Shown: piece by piece, positions 19,448 through 28,352 of the stretch
Position numbering within the stretch: position 1 is the stretch's first letter
How the letters are laid out: every line of letters starts with the position of its first letter
Source of the DNA: Rhodothermales bacterium
Lineage (GTDB): Bacteria > Bacteroidota > Rhodothermia > Rhodothermales > VXPQ01
DNA length: 64,000 nt
Reading direction: 5' to 3'
NCBI GenBank assembly: GCA_022821845.1
Contig: JAJECT010000024.1
Span: 66,393 to 130,392, forward strand
The notes under the pieces: generated by a model
Told to the model about the DNA's origin: nothing
What the model saw: only the letters and a program-made list of their open reading frames with translations
Databases searched by the model: none
Translations under genes and position numbers: made by a program

Positions 19448-20710
19448 TCAGGGCATGACGTCCACTTCGGCGTCCTTCAGCTCGAACCGGATATGCTCCC
19501 GATAGGTCCTGTACGCAGCCATAAGCAGCGCCGTAACGGGAACCGCGATCAGCAAGCCGATCCACCCCATGAAATGCGCGAAAATGAAGAGCGAAAGGAT
19601 GATCAGAACAGGGTGAAGCCCCATCTGCTGGCCCATTACGTTCGGGACCAGCACGGCTTGTTCGAGAATGGACTGCCCCATCAGCACCGCCACGATCTTG
19701 AATACGTCGATAAACCAGGGATCGCCAAAAAACAGCCCGATCCCTATCCCGACGACGTTCGTAACGATGATGCCGATGTTTGGAATCAGATTCAGGAGGC
19801 CGCCCACGATGCCGATCACAAGGGCGAACGGAACGTCCAGAAGCATGAGCGCCACCGTAACGTTGAACCCCGCAATGGCGCAAATGATGAGCTGGCCGCG
19901 CAGGTAATTTCCGACCACTTCGCCGGTCTGGAACAGGTAATCGCGGCGGCCGCCGAGCGTGGGGAACAGTTCCACGAGGCGTTCCTTGATGTGCGGAAAG
20001 TCCTTCAGCAGGTAGTAATGCACCACCGGCAGCACGGCGATCAGCGCCACCGCCCCCAGCACCGTGCCGATCGAAGTCATAACATACTGCAAAACGTTCG
20101 GAATGCTCGTAGCCAGAATCGTGGCCTGTTCTTGCAAAAACGTGGTCAGGTCCCGCACGATTTGCTCCCGATCCACGCCCACCCTTTCGAGATTGTCCAG
20201 CAGCGTGGCGGATTGCAGCCAGGCGCGAAAATCGTCCATGGTGTCCGTCAGGCGCACAAACAGAATTTCGAACTGGGTGAGCAGGGTAGGCAACACGAGA
20301 AAGGCGAACGAAGCCACAACGCCAAGCAGGACCGCCGTCATGGCGAACGAAGCGATCCCCCGCCGAATGCGAAACCGACCGTGCAGCATCGTAACCAGCG
20401 GATCGAACAAATACGCAAATAAATAGACGGTCGCGAAAGGAATCAGAATGACGGCAAGGTCCTTGAGCGCCCACAGGAGCAACATCAGCGCGCCCGCCAC
20501 CAGCAAGGTCCGCACCGAGCGGATTTTTCGCAAAGGCCACAACAACACCATCCCGGCGAAAGCGATCAGCGGCGGCCCCAGAAAATCGCTGCTTATCTGG
20601 TAGGTCATCCCCAGAAACAGGAGTACGCCGCCCGCAAGCAGCGCAATCCGGAACGGAGTCATCCGTTGGGACGGCGCAGGGGCGTTGCTCGTTGGGGACG
20701 CGTCGGACAT
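19448..20710 (-). CDS. AI-2E family transporter (PerM/YdiK-like)
   Basis: Multi-pass membrane protein with C-terminal LHPVLIILSLFIFAHFMGWIGLLIAVPVTA. Confidence 0.85.
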   Translation of the reverse strand: MSDASPTSNAPAPSQRMTPFRIALLAGGVLLFLGMTYQISSDFLGPPLIAFAGMVLLWPLRKIRSVRTLLVAGALMLLLWALKDLAVILIPFATVYLFAYLFDPLVTMLHGRFRIRRGIASFAMTAVLLGVVASFAFLVLPTLLTQFEILFVRLTDTMDDFRAWLQSATLLDNLERVGVDREQIVRDLTTFLQEQATILATSIPNVLQYVMTSIGTVLGAVALIAVLPVVHYYLLKDFPHIKERLVELFPTLGGRRDYLFQTGEVVGNYLRGQLIICAIAGFNVTVALMLLDVPFALVIGIVGGLLNLIPNIGIIVTNVVGIGIGLFFGDPWFIDVFKIVAVLMGQSILEQAVLVPNVMGQQMGLHPVLIILSLFIFAHFMGWIGLLIAVPVTALLMAAYRTYREHIRFELKDAEVDVMP

Positions 20711-20740
20711 GTCTGCGAGGGCTAATGCGACGGCGGCCTG

Positions 20741-22000
20741 CTATGCGCTCGCCTTGCGCTTTTCGTACACGGGGTCGGCGCCGTGCAGCACCGTATCCCG
20801 CGTCACCCGGCAGGTTGCCGCATTGGGCTGGGCATGCAGATCATACATGATTTCGAGCATGATTTGCTCCATGACGGAACGCAATCCGCGCGCGCCGGTG
20901 CCAAGTTTTTTCGCCCGCTGCACAATGATCTCCAGCGCGTCGTCGTCGAACGCGAGTTGCACCCCGTCCATGGCGAACAATTTCTGGTATTGCTTCACCA
21001 GCGCGTTCTTGGGTTCGAGCAAAATCTGCCGCATCGCGGCGTCGGTAAGCGGCTTCAGAGACGCCATGACCGGAACGCGCCCCACGAGTTCGGGAATGAT
21101 CCCGAATTTCAGGAGATCGTCCGGCTCCACGCTTTGTAAAATCGCAGGGTCGTTGCGATCAAACACCTTCCGCCCCTCCGACATGAACCCGATCGTGTTC
21201 ATGGAAAGCCGGTGCGCGACGATTTCCTGCAACCCGTCGAACGCGCCGCCTACGATGAAAAGAATATTCCGGGTGTCAATGTTGATGAGGCTCTGCTCCG
21301 GGTGCTTGCGACCGCCCTTCGGCGGCACGCCCGCCACAGTGCCTTCCAGGATTTTCAGCAAGGCCTGTTGTACGCCTTCCCCGGACACGTCGCGCGTAAT
21401 GGACGCATTGTCGCTTTTGCGCGCAATCTTGTCGATCTCGTCGATATAGATAATGCCCTGTTCGGCGCGCTCGACGTTGAAATCGGACGCATGCAAAAGG
21501 TGGGTCAGGATGCTTTCGACATCCTCGCCGACATATCCGGCTTCCGTCAGCGCCGTGGCGTCCGAAATGGAAAAAGGCACGTCCAGAATGCGCGCCAGGG
21601 AGCGGGCAAGCAGCGTTTTTCCGACGCCGGTAGGTCCGAGGAGCAGCACATTGGATTTTTCCAGTTCCACCTCCTCGTACTGGTGCACGTACCGATCCTT
21701 GTCTATCCGTTTGTAATGGTTGTACACGGCGACGGCAAGCGCCTTTTTCGCGTAGTCCTGGCCGATGACATATTCGTCCAGCGCCCCCTTGATTTCGCGC
21801 GGAGCAAGCAGGCGCGGCTTGAACGGCGACGGTCGAAAAGCAACCTCCGTTTCCGGAACGCCCCCGATCACGGTCGCCGCTTCGCCGATGCACCGGTCGC
21901 AAATGTATACGCCGGGTTCCCGAGCCTGAACCATGGATTCGGCGCTGTCCACCGATTGTCCGCAGAACGAACACCGGATGATGTTATGTCTTCTGCTCAT
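20741..22000 (-). CDS. clpX: ATP-dependent Clp protease ATP-binding subunit ClpX
   Basis: N-terminal zinc finger CSFCGQS...CDRCI, Walker A GPTGVGKTLLARSLA, IYIDEIDKIARK. Confidence 0.96.
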   Translation of the reverse strand: MSRRHNIIRCSFCGQSVDSAESMVQAREPGVYICDRCIGEAATVIGGVPETEVAFRPSPFKPRLLAPREIKGALDEYVIGQDYAKKALAVAVYNHYKRIDKDRYVHQYEEVELEKSNVLLLGPTGVGKTLLARSLARILDVPFSISDATALTEAGYVGEDVESILTHLLHASDFNVERAEQGIIYIDEIDKIARKSDNASITRDVSGEGVQQALLKILEGTVAGVPPKGGRKHPEQSLINIDTRNILFIVGGAFDGLQEIVAHRLSMNTIGFMSEGRKVFDRNDPAILQSVEPDDLLKFGIIPELVGRVPVMASLKPLTDAAMRQILLEPKNALVKQYQKLFAMDGVQLAFDDDALEIIVQRAKKLGTGARGLRSVMEQIMLEIMYDLHAQPNAATCRVTRDTVLHGADPVYEKRKASA

Positions 22001-22163
22001 AAGCGCATCAATTCGCTTGGCGGTGTAATGGTCGTCTCAATGCAGGGCGCACTGAATGAATCAGGTCCACAAGAACCAGAACGCCCTAAGGTAAAATATA
22101 CTTTACAGGAATGCGCTGGCAAAGTTGCGAAAATACGGGATACGCCGCAACATGCGCCCGAAA

Positions 22164-24200
22164 TTATCCGAGTATCGGCCAGTGTACGCCGAAACGAAAA
22201 CGCCCCGCGGGAAGCGGGTACACAGGCGCCAGCATGGTCCCCGGAATAAGCGAAGCGCCGGCCGGCAGGTGATCGTACGCGAAGAAAAGACGCGCCGTGC
22301 GAACGCGCGCTTCCGCCACGATATTCGCCGTATTCGAGGGGCCAAGCAAGAGGGAAGACGCCTCCGGCACGGCAAGCAGCCCGGAAGGCGCATGCAGCGA
22401 ACGGCTGCGAAAGGAAGACCACGCCATGCCTTCCGCATACAGATCGAACCGCAAGTCGCCCTCGAAAAGCATGTACCGTACGCCAAAGCGCGCCCGGGCG
22501 AACCACCGGGGCAACGTATCGGCGCGCCGCGCATCGAGCGGGGCGTCGCCCGCCGCCGCAACGTACATAAACGTGGGACGCGCCAGGGCGTAGAACCCGC
22601 GCCGGGCCGAACGCCGCCAGCCCAGGTCCGCGTACAAAGCGACCTGCCGGAGCGGCGAGCCCGCCGTCGCCGCGACCACGCCGTCCCCTTCGACAAACAG
22701 ATCGACCGGGCGGGCGGCCCGATGCCCAAGCGCCCCGATCCCCAAGACGAACGGCGCAGCCTGTATGGCGCCTTCCATATGGACCGTAACGGTCCGCCCC
22801 GGCTCCGCGTCGCGCCGTGCGCGCAAGGTGGCGAACCCGGTATGGTACAGCGTGGCGACGCGGGGCCTGACGGTCGAAACGCTCACGCGCAAAGCCGTTC
22901 GGAGCCCGGTCCGCGCAAGGCGGACAGCCCCCGCCGGACCGCCGCTCCGGTGAAAAAACCAGCTTGCTTCCGGCGCCAGAATCCATCGCGGGGCCGTCGC
23001 TCCCGCGCCCGCCCGCCCCAAACGAAGCGAATCGCTCACCTGCGCGTCCAGCGCAAAACGTCGTTGCGCGCTTTCCCGAAACGATGCGCGGGGCGACACA
23101 TGCTCCGACCACGCCGCTACGCGAAGCGCAAGGCGGCTCCTCGCCGTGCGCAACAAGGGCTGGCGAATATGCGCTCCGGCGCGTATCGATCGAACGCCCA
23201 GCGTATCAAGCGCATTGTGGTACCGGAATTTTTCCGTGGAACGGTACAGGGCGACGGACGTCGCGCCGGCGGCAAACCACTGCGCGCGCACGACGCCCGC
23301 CAGGTCGTTTCGCACAATGCGGCGTTCGGCTTCCGGCTGAACGACTTCGGCGATATCGCTCTGGTAAATCGCGTTCGGATCGCCGGACCGAATCACGACG
23401 CCGCCGTGCGCGCCCACGCGGCGGCGCTGGCTCATATACAATATCTCCGCGGACCAGGCGCGCTGCGCGTACCGGACGCGCAAAAGACTGCGTCGCCCGC
23501 GCGTCAGGTTGCTTCCCGGATACGGAATGCTCGTGGCGCGCCCGCCATACGACCCAAGCGCGTGCAGCACTCCAGGGCGCCCCCGAAGCGACCGCCGCCG
23601 ACGCTGGGCATGGACCACGTCAATGCTCTGGAGTCCTTCTCCGTCGCGCCAGTAGGTGGCCTCCGTCCGCGGCGGCGCGCCTTCGAACGACCGCAATTGC
23701 GTACGCACCCCGGCCTCGACCGGATCGAACCGGGGCGGCGCGACAAGGGCGAGCGGAATCAGGTCCCAGGCCGGGCGCCCGGTGAAAATATCCGTAAACG
23801 GAATGGCGCCGAGCGAAAGCGGGCGCGCGTTGGGAGACAAGCCGAACGGACTCCAGCCGTCGGGCCAGCCCGGACGATCGAACAGATAGGTAAAACTGCC
23901 GGGCGCGTCGGCGATCAGTTCGGTCAGGCGGATATCGGGCCGTAGCGCCGGAAGCGAATCGGAAAGCGCCCATCCGAATGCGCCCGCCGCAAGCGGCGCG
24001 TCCCCGAATCCCATAAGTTGCAACGGCGCCTGGTCAAGAGAATCCGCCGGGGACAGAGCAAGGGAGTCCGCTGGGGGCAGAGCAAGGGAGTCCGCCGGGA
24101 ATGGGACATTGCCCGATGCCGTCGTATCCGGTTCCTGGGCGAGGGCGGCGGGGCACAGCAAACACCCGGCCAGCGCAATGCATCGAAGCGAGGCGTTCAT
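22164..24200 (-). CDS. Putative outer-membrane beta-barrel/porin-like protein
   Basis: Signal peptide, 678 aa with alternating aromatic/polar segments; family not recognised. Confidence 0.5.
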   Translation of the reverse strand: MNASLRCIALAGCLLCPAALAQEPDTTASGNVPFPADSLALPPADSLALSPADSLDQAPLQLMGFGDAPLAAGAFGWALSDSLPALRPDIRLTELIADAPGSFTYLFDRPGWPDGWSPFGLSPNARPLSLGAIPFTDIFTGRPAWDLIPLALVAPPRFDPVEAGVRTQLRSFEGAPPRTEATYWRDGEGLQSIDVVHAQRRRRSLRGRPGVLHALGSYGGRATSIPYPGSNLTRGRRSLLRVRYAQRAWSAEILYMSQRRRVGAHGGVVIRSGDPNAIYQSDIAEVVQPEAERRIVRNDLAGVVRAQWFAAGATSVALYRSTEKFRYHNALDTLGVRSIRAGAHIRQPLLRTARSRLALRVAAWSEHVSPRASFRESAQRRFALDAQVSDSLRLGRAGAGATAPRWILAPEASWFFHRSGGPAGAVRLARTGLRTALRVSVSTVRPRVATLYHTGFATLRARRDAEPGRTVTVHMEGAIQAAPFVLGIGALGHRAARPVDLFVEGDGVVAATAGSPLRQVALYADLGWRRSARRGFYALARPTFMYVAAAGDAPLDARRADTLPRWFARARFGVRYMLFEGDLRFDLYAEGMAWSSFRSRSLHAPSGLLAVPEASSLLLGPSNTANIVAEARVRTARLFFAYDHLPAGASLIPGTMLAPVYPLPAGRFRFGVHWPILG
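24035..24106 (-). repeat. 24-bp tandem repeat encoding (PADSLAL/D-x) x3
   Basis: Protein segment PADSLALP-PADSLALS-PADSLDQA; bounds approximate. Confidence 0.6.
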
Positions 24201-25117
24201 GCCGACCCCGGCTTGCGGCGCCGGTTCAGATACGACAAATTTTCGGGCGAAAACGGCTTGAATACCACGTCGAAATCGCGATAGAACGCCGTGTTGTCGC
24301 AGGTATTCCCTTCCAGAAGCATGTCGAACTGGTCGAGGGAAACAGGCAACAGGCCCGTTCCGTCGAAAAAACGCACCAACGGACGCGCAAGCCGGACCGG
24401 TTGGGGGATTTGGGGCTTGCGGGCATGCCCTGTCGCATCAGTTATGCGGTCAAGCAAGGCGGAAAAAGCCAGGCGTTCCCGCCCCCCGACGCAATACGTT
24501 GCGCCCTGCGCCGCCTCCAGCGTAAGCGCCTGCGCGAACGCCGCCGCGACTTCCTCGACGGAAACGGGTTGCATTTCGTAGCGCCCGTCGCCGAAAACGG
24601 GCAAGACGGGCCAGGGACGAACCAGCGTACGGGCCAACTCGGAAGCGAATTCGAACCCGCCCGGGCCGGGATCTCCGAAAATGAGGGAAGGACGAAAAAT
24701 CGTCCAGCGGGCGAAACCCGCCCCCCGAACATATTCTTCCGCCCGCCATTTCGAGGTCTGGTACGCGGATACGCCATCCGGGCGGGCGCCATTGGCGCTC
24801 ATGTGCGCGAATCCCGGGACGCCTGCCTTGCGGGCTTCGTCCGCCACGTTTTTCGTCCCCTCGAAATGCAGCGCGTCGAAGGTGACGCCGCGGGCGGGGT
24901 TTTCCCGAATAATGCCCACGAGATGCACGACGGCGTCGCAACCGTCCATCAGGCCGCGCAACGTTTCCGGGTCGGTTACCGAGCCGACCGCCTGCTCCAC
25001 GCGAGGCGACAGCGCCTTGTCGCGCGTCAGGCAACGCACGGCATGCCCCTGCCGGATCAATTCGCGAAGAACGTAGCTTCCGACGAAACCCGTGCCTCCG
25101 GTAAGAAAAACCTTCAT
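24197..25117 (-). CDS. NAD(P)H-binding SDR, complex I NDUFA9 subunit-like family
   Basis: MKVFLTGGTGFVGSYVLRELIRQGHAVRCLTRD; ATGA overlap with the downstream gene. Confidence 0.82.
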   Translation of the reverse strand: MKVFLTGGTGFVGSYVLRELIRQGHAVRCLTRDKALSPRVEQAVGSVTDPETLRGLMDGCDAVVHLVGIIRENPARGVTFDALHFEGTKNVADEARKAGVPGFAHMSANGARPDGVSAYQTSKWRAEEYVRGAGFARWTIFRPSLIFGDPGPGGFEFASELARTLVRPWPVLPVFGDGRYEMQPVSVEEVAAAFAQALTLEAAQGATYCVGGRERLAFSALLDRITDATGHARKPQIPQPVRLARPLVRFFDGTGLLPVSLDQFDMLLEGNTCDNTAFYRDFDVVFKPFSPENLSYLNRRRKPGSA

Positions 25118-25129
25118 TCAGCGTGTCCT

Positions 25130-26254
25130 TCAGAGTATCCCTTGCATATGAGAACTTTCGATGCGGCAATCGAAGTCGCGCAAGCCAAAAGAAACCCCGG
25201 TGGCGTGGGCCGTAGCGATCATCGGATGATTCAGCGGAATCATGCGGGTTTTGTTGGCGACCTCTTCGAACGGAACGCTTGCGAGCCGGTTGTTCTGCAA
25301 GGCAATCATGTGCCCGAACCGCCCCTCGGCGACCATGGCGCCGGCGTACACGCCGAAGACGGTCGCCAGATCGCGGTCGAACGCCGTCGGGGTGCCGCCC
25401 CGCTGCATGTGCCCGGGAATCGTGGTGCGCACCTCGCTATCGATCTGCGCGCTGAGCGCCTGTTCGAGCGCCTTCCCCACGCCCCCAAGGCGCACGGGGT
25501 CCGGACTGTTTTCGACAACCTGCTTGACGACCAGATCGCCGCCCTGGACCCGGGCGCCCTCGGCGATCATGATAATCGTAAAGTTCTGCCCCCGGGCTTC
25601 CCGTTGCCGGCAGACCCACGCCACGTCTTCCACCGTATACTCGATTTCGGGAATAAGAATGACGTCGGCGCCGCCCGCCAGCCCGGCGTACAGGGCGATC
25701 CACCCCGCATAGCGCCCCATCGTCTCAATGATCATCACCCGGTCGTGGCTCTGCGCGGTCGTATGAATGCGATCCACCACCTCCGTAACGATCGAAACGG
25801 CGGTGTCGAAACCGAACGTACGCTCGGTGCCCATCAGGTCGTTGTCGATCGTCTTGGGCACGCCGATGATGTTCATGCCCATCTTCGCCAGGCCATTTGC
25901 AATAGACATCGTGCCGTCCCCGCCGATGACGACCAGCGCGTCCAGTCCGATCAGGCGACAATATTCGCAGACCTGTTCCGAGACGTCTGCGTTGTCCTGT
26001 TTGTAGTAGCTGAATGGATTGGCTATGTTGCTGGAGCCAAGAATCGTGCCGCCAAGCGTAAGAATGCCGCTAACTTCGCGGTAGGGAAGCGGACGGGTGC
26101 GCCGCTCGATCAGCCCCAGAAAGCCATCCTCGACGCCGACCACTTCGGCGCGGTGGTGCAAAATGAGGCATTTGGCGACGCCCCGAATGACGGCGTTGAG
26201 GCCAGGACAGTCGCCGCCGCCGGTGAGAAGGCCTACGCGCATGGAACTGGACAT
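25130..26254 (-). CDS. pfkA: 6-phosphofructokinase
   Basis: GLLTGGGDCPGLNAVIRGV, VIGGDGTMSIANGLAKMG, GVPKTIDNDL, IETMGRYAGWIAL. Confidence 0.93.
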   Translation of the reverse strand: MSSSMRVGLLTGGGDCPGLNAVIRGVAKCLILHHRAEVVGVEDGFLGLIERRTRPLPYREVSGILTLGGTILGSSNIANPFSYYKQDNADVSEQVCEYCRLIGLDALVVIGGDGTMSIANGLAKMGMNIIGVPKTIDNDLMGTERTFGFDTAVSIVTEVVDRIHTTAQSHDRVMIIETMGRYAGWIALYAGLAGGADVILIPEIEYTVEDVAWVCRQREARGQNFTIIMIAEGARVQGGDLVVKQVVENSPDPVRLGGVGKALEQALSAQIDSEVRTTIPGHMQRGGTPTAFDRDLATVFGVYAGAMVAEGRFGHMIALQNNRLASVPFEEVANKTRMIPLNHPMIATAHATGVSFGLRDFDCRIESSHMQGIL

Positions 26255-26406
26255 AATGACAGGCGATAAAGGGTGAAACGAAAGATAGCAAGCATAACGA
26301 CGAACCCGATGGCTCGCTATGAAAAGGAGGAACGTCCCGTTACGTTCCGCCCCGCAACCCGGCGGCGGGTCGTCCGGGCAAGATTCCCCGAAAACGCAGC
26401 GGCGCC

Positions 26407-26952
26407 ATGACAGTCGGACACATTTCCTCCGCGCCGACCCGCCGCGCGCTGGTCGCGGTGCTCATGGGCGTATCCGGCGTGGGCAAAACGACGGTTGGGC
26501 AAGCGGCGGCGGCGCATTTCGGATGGCCCCTCTTCGACGGAGACGATTTCCATTCGGCGGCCAATATCGACAAAATGCGTCGAGGCGTCGCCCTGGACGA
26601 CGCCGACCGCGCCGACTGGCTGAATGCCTTGCGCGCCCGCATCGGGCAGTGTCTGAACGAGCGGCGTCCGGCCATCGTAACGTGTTCGGCGTTGAAAAAA
26701 AAGTACCGGGACGCGCTCCGGCAGGATAGCCGCGAAGTCCTGTTCGTCTACCTGCAGGCAGAACGGAACGTCGTTGCAAAAAGAATAGACGCCCGACGCG
26801 GTCATTATTTTGGAGAAAATCTGCTCGACAGCCAGTACGCGGCGCTGGAGGAGCCGGAAGAGGCCCTCGCAGTCCAGGCGGGAGAACCGCTCGACCGCGT
26901 TACGGCCGCCGTGATAGCCCTTCTGGAAAACGCCCTGCAAAACGCCCGCTAA
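26407..26952 (+). CDS. gntK: Gluconokinase
   Basis: VLMGVSGVGKTTVGQAAAAHFGWPLFDGDDFHSAANIDKMRRGVALDDADRADWL; CSALKKKYRDALR. Confidence 0.93.
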   Translation: MTVGHISSAPTRRALVAVLMGVSGVGKTTVGQAAAAHFGWPLFDGDDFHSAANIDKMRRGVALDDADRADWLNALRARIGQCLNERRPAIVTCSALKKKYRDALRQDSREVLFVYLQAERNVVAKRIDARRGHYFGENLLDSQYAALEEPEEALAVQAGEPLDRVTAAVIALLENALQNAR

Positions 26953-26989
26953 ACGCATACCAAACCGTCCGCCGCGCCCGGCGCGCATA

Positions 26990-27901
26990 TCAGACATCCT
27001 CTTCTTTTACGGAATGTCCCCCGAACCGGTTGCGCATGGCCGAAAGAAGGCGGTGCGCAAAGGACCGGTCGTCGCGGGACTGAATGCGCTGAAGCAGCGA
27101 AGCGGTAATAACCGGCGCGGGAATATTCAGGTCGATCGCTTCGCGGACCGTCCATCGCCCCTCGCCAGAGTCGGGCACGAAGGGCGCAATGCCGCCAAGG
27201 TCCGCATCCTCTTTCAGCGCGTCCGCCGTCAGGTCCAGCAACCAGGACCGAACCACGCTTCCGTGACGCCAGACCTCCGCAATGGCCTGCGCGTCCAGAT
27301 CGAAACGGTCGCTTCCCGCCAGGATCGCGAACCCCTCTGCATACGCCTGCATCATGCCGTACTCAATGCCGTTGTGCACCATTTTCGCGAAATGGCCCGC
27401 CCCGGCAGGCCCGACATGCGCCCAGCCGTCCGCGCCGCCAGACGCCAGCGCGTCGAAAACCGGCGCAAGCGGTTCGATAGCCTCTGCATCCCCGCCCGCC
27501 ATCAGGCAATACCCCTCCGCAAGGCCCCAGACGCCCCCGCTGACCCCCGCATCGACCAGGCGCAGGCCGCGTTCCTTCATGGCAGCGGCGCGCCGAACCG
27601 TATTGCGATAATCGGAATTGCCGCCGTCGACCACGACGTCGCCTGCTTCAAGCAGCGGCGCAAGCGCGGCAAGGGTCTCGTCCACCGCCGCGCCGGCGGG
27701 CACCATCATCCAGATGCGCCGGGGCGCGGCGCACCGGTTCGCCAGGGCTTCCAGCGAATCGGCGGCGACCATGCCGGATTGCTCGTATTCCGAAACGACC
27801 TCGGGCGAAAGGTCGAATCCAGCGACGCGGTGTCCATGCCGGAGAAGCCGGAGCGCCATATTGCCCCCCATTTTCCCCAGTCCAATCATGCCAATTTCCA
27901 T
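26990..27901 (-). CDS. gnd: 6-phosphogluconate dehydrogenase, decarboxylating (GndA type)
   Basis: MIGLGKMGGNMALRLLRHGH, VVDGGNSDYRNTVRRA, VDAGVSGGVWGLAEGYCLMAGGD, HFAKMVHNGIEYGMMQAYAEGF. Confidence 0.92.
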   Translation of the reverse strand: MEIGMIGLGKMGGNMALRLLRHGHRVAGFDLSPEVVSEYEQSGMVAADSLEALANRCAAPRRIWMMVPAGAAVDETLAALAPLLEAGDVVVDGGNSDYRNTVRRAAAMKERGLRLVDAGVSGGVWGLAEGYCLMAGGDAEAIEPLAPVFDALASGGADGWAHVGPAGAGHFAKMVHNGIEYGMMQAYAEGFAILAGSDRFDLDAQAIAEVWRHGSVVRSWLLDLTADALKEDADLGGIAPFVPDSGEGRWTVREAIDLNIPAPVITASLLQRIQSRDDRSFAHRLLSAMRNRFGGHSVKEEDV

Positions 27902-27971
27902 ATCCAGCCCCCGTTGAGCAGGAAAAAAACCATACGCGTTCCACAGGAAGATAACGCCCCCGATCTACTTT

Positions 27972-28230
27972 AAGGATACGCTGATTAAGTCCACGAAGCG
28001 CAGAGGCTGCGAGGGGTGCGCTGGCAAGGAATGACGAAGCAGCGTGGCAGGCCCCACGTAATGAGGAATGACGCAGCCAGCGTGCCCCTCGCAGCCTCCC
28101 GAAGGGCGCGTCACGTCCGCAACATACCGAATCTACGGTTTTTTCTGCTGTTTTCAATGATTCAGGCATGATGTTCTTTGGCGGGCAATAGTGACGCGCT
28201 GAGCGAAGTGGTTTTGATCAGCGTATCCTT
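27972..28230 (-). mobile_element. MITE-like repeat, copy 3 (inverted relative to copies 1 and 2)
   Basis: 259 bp flanked by AAGGATACGCTGATTAA...TTGATCAGCGTATCCTT; shares internal GAGGCTGCGAGGGG...CCCCTCGCAGCCTC block. Confidence 0.88.
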
Positions 28231-28352
28231 TAACCGGCCTATCCGACGGATACCGTACAACCCGTTTGATTCTTCGCCTGTTCTTGCGCTATTTTCGGGT
28301 ATGCGCTCCGTTTGGACGCAATCGCCGACCCTGCCCGTCGAAATAGTACGCC

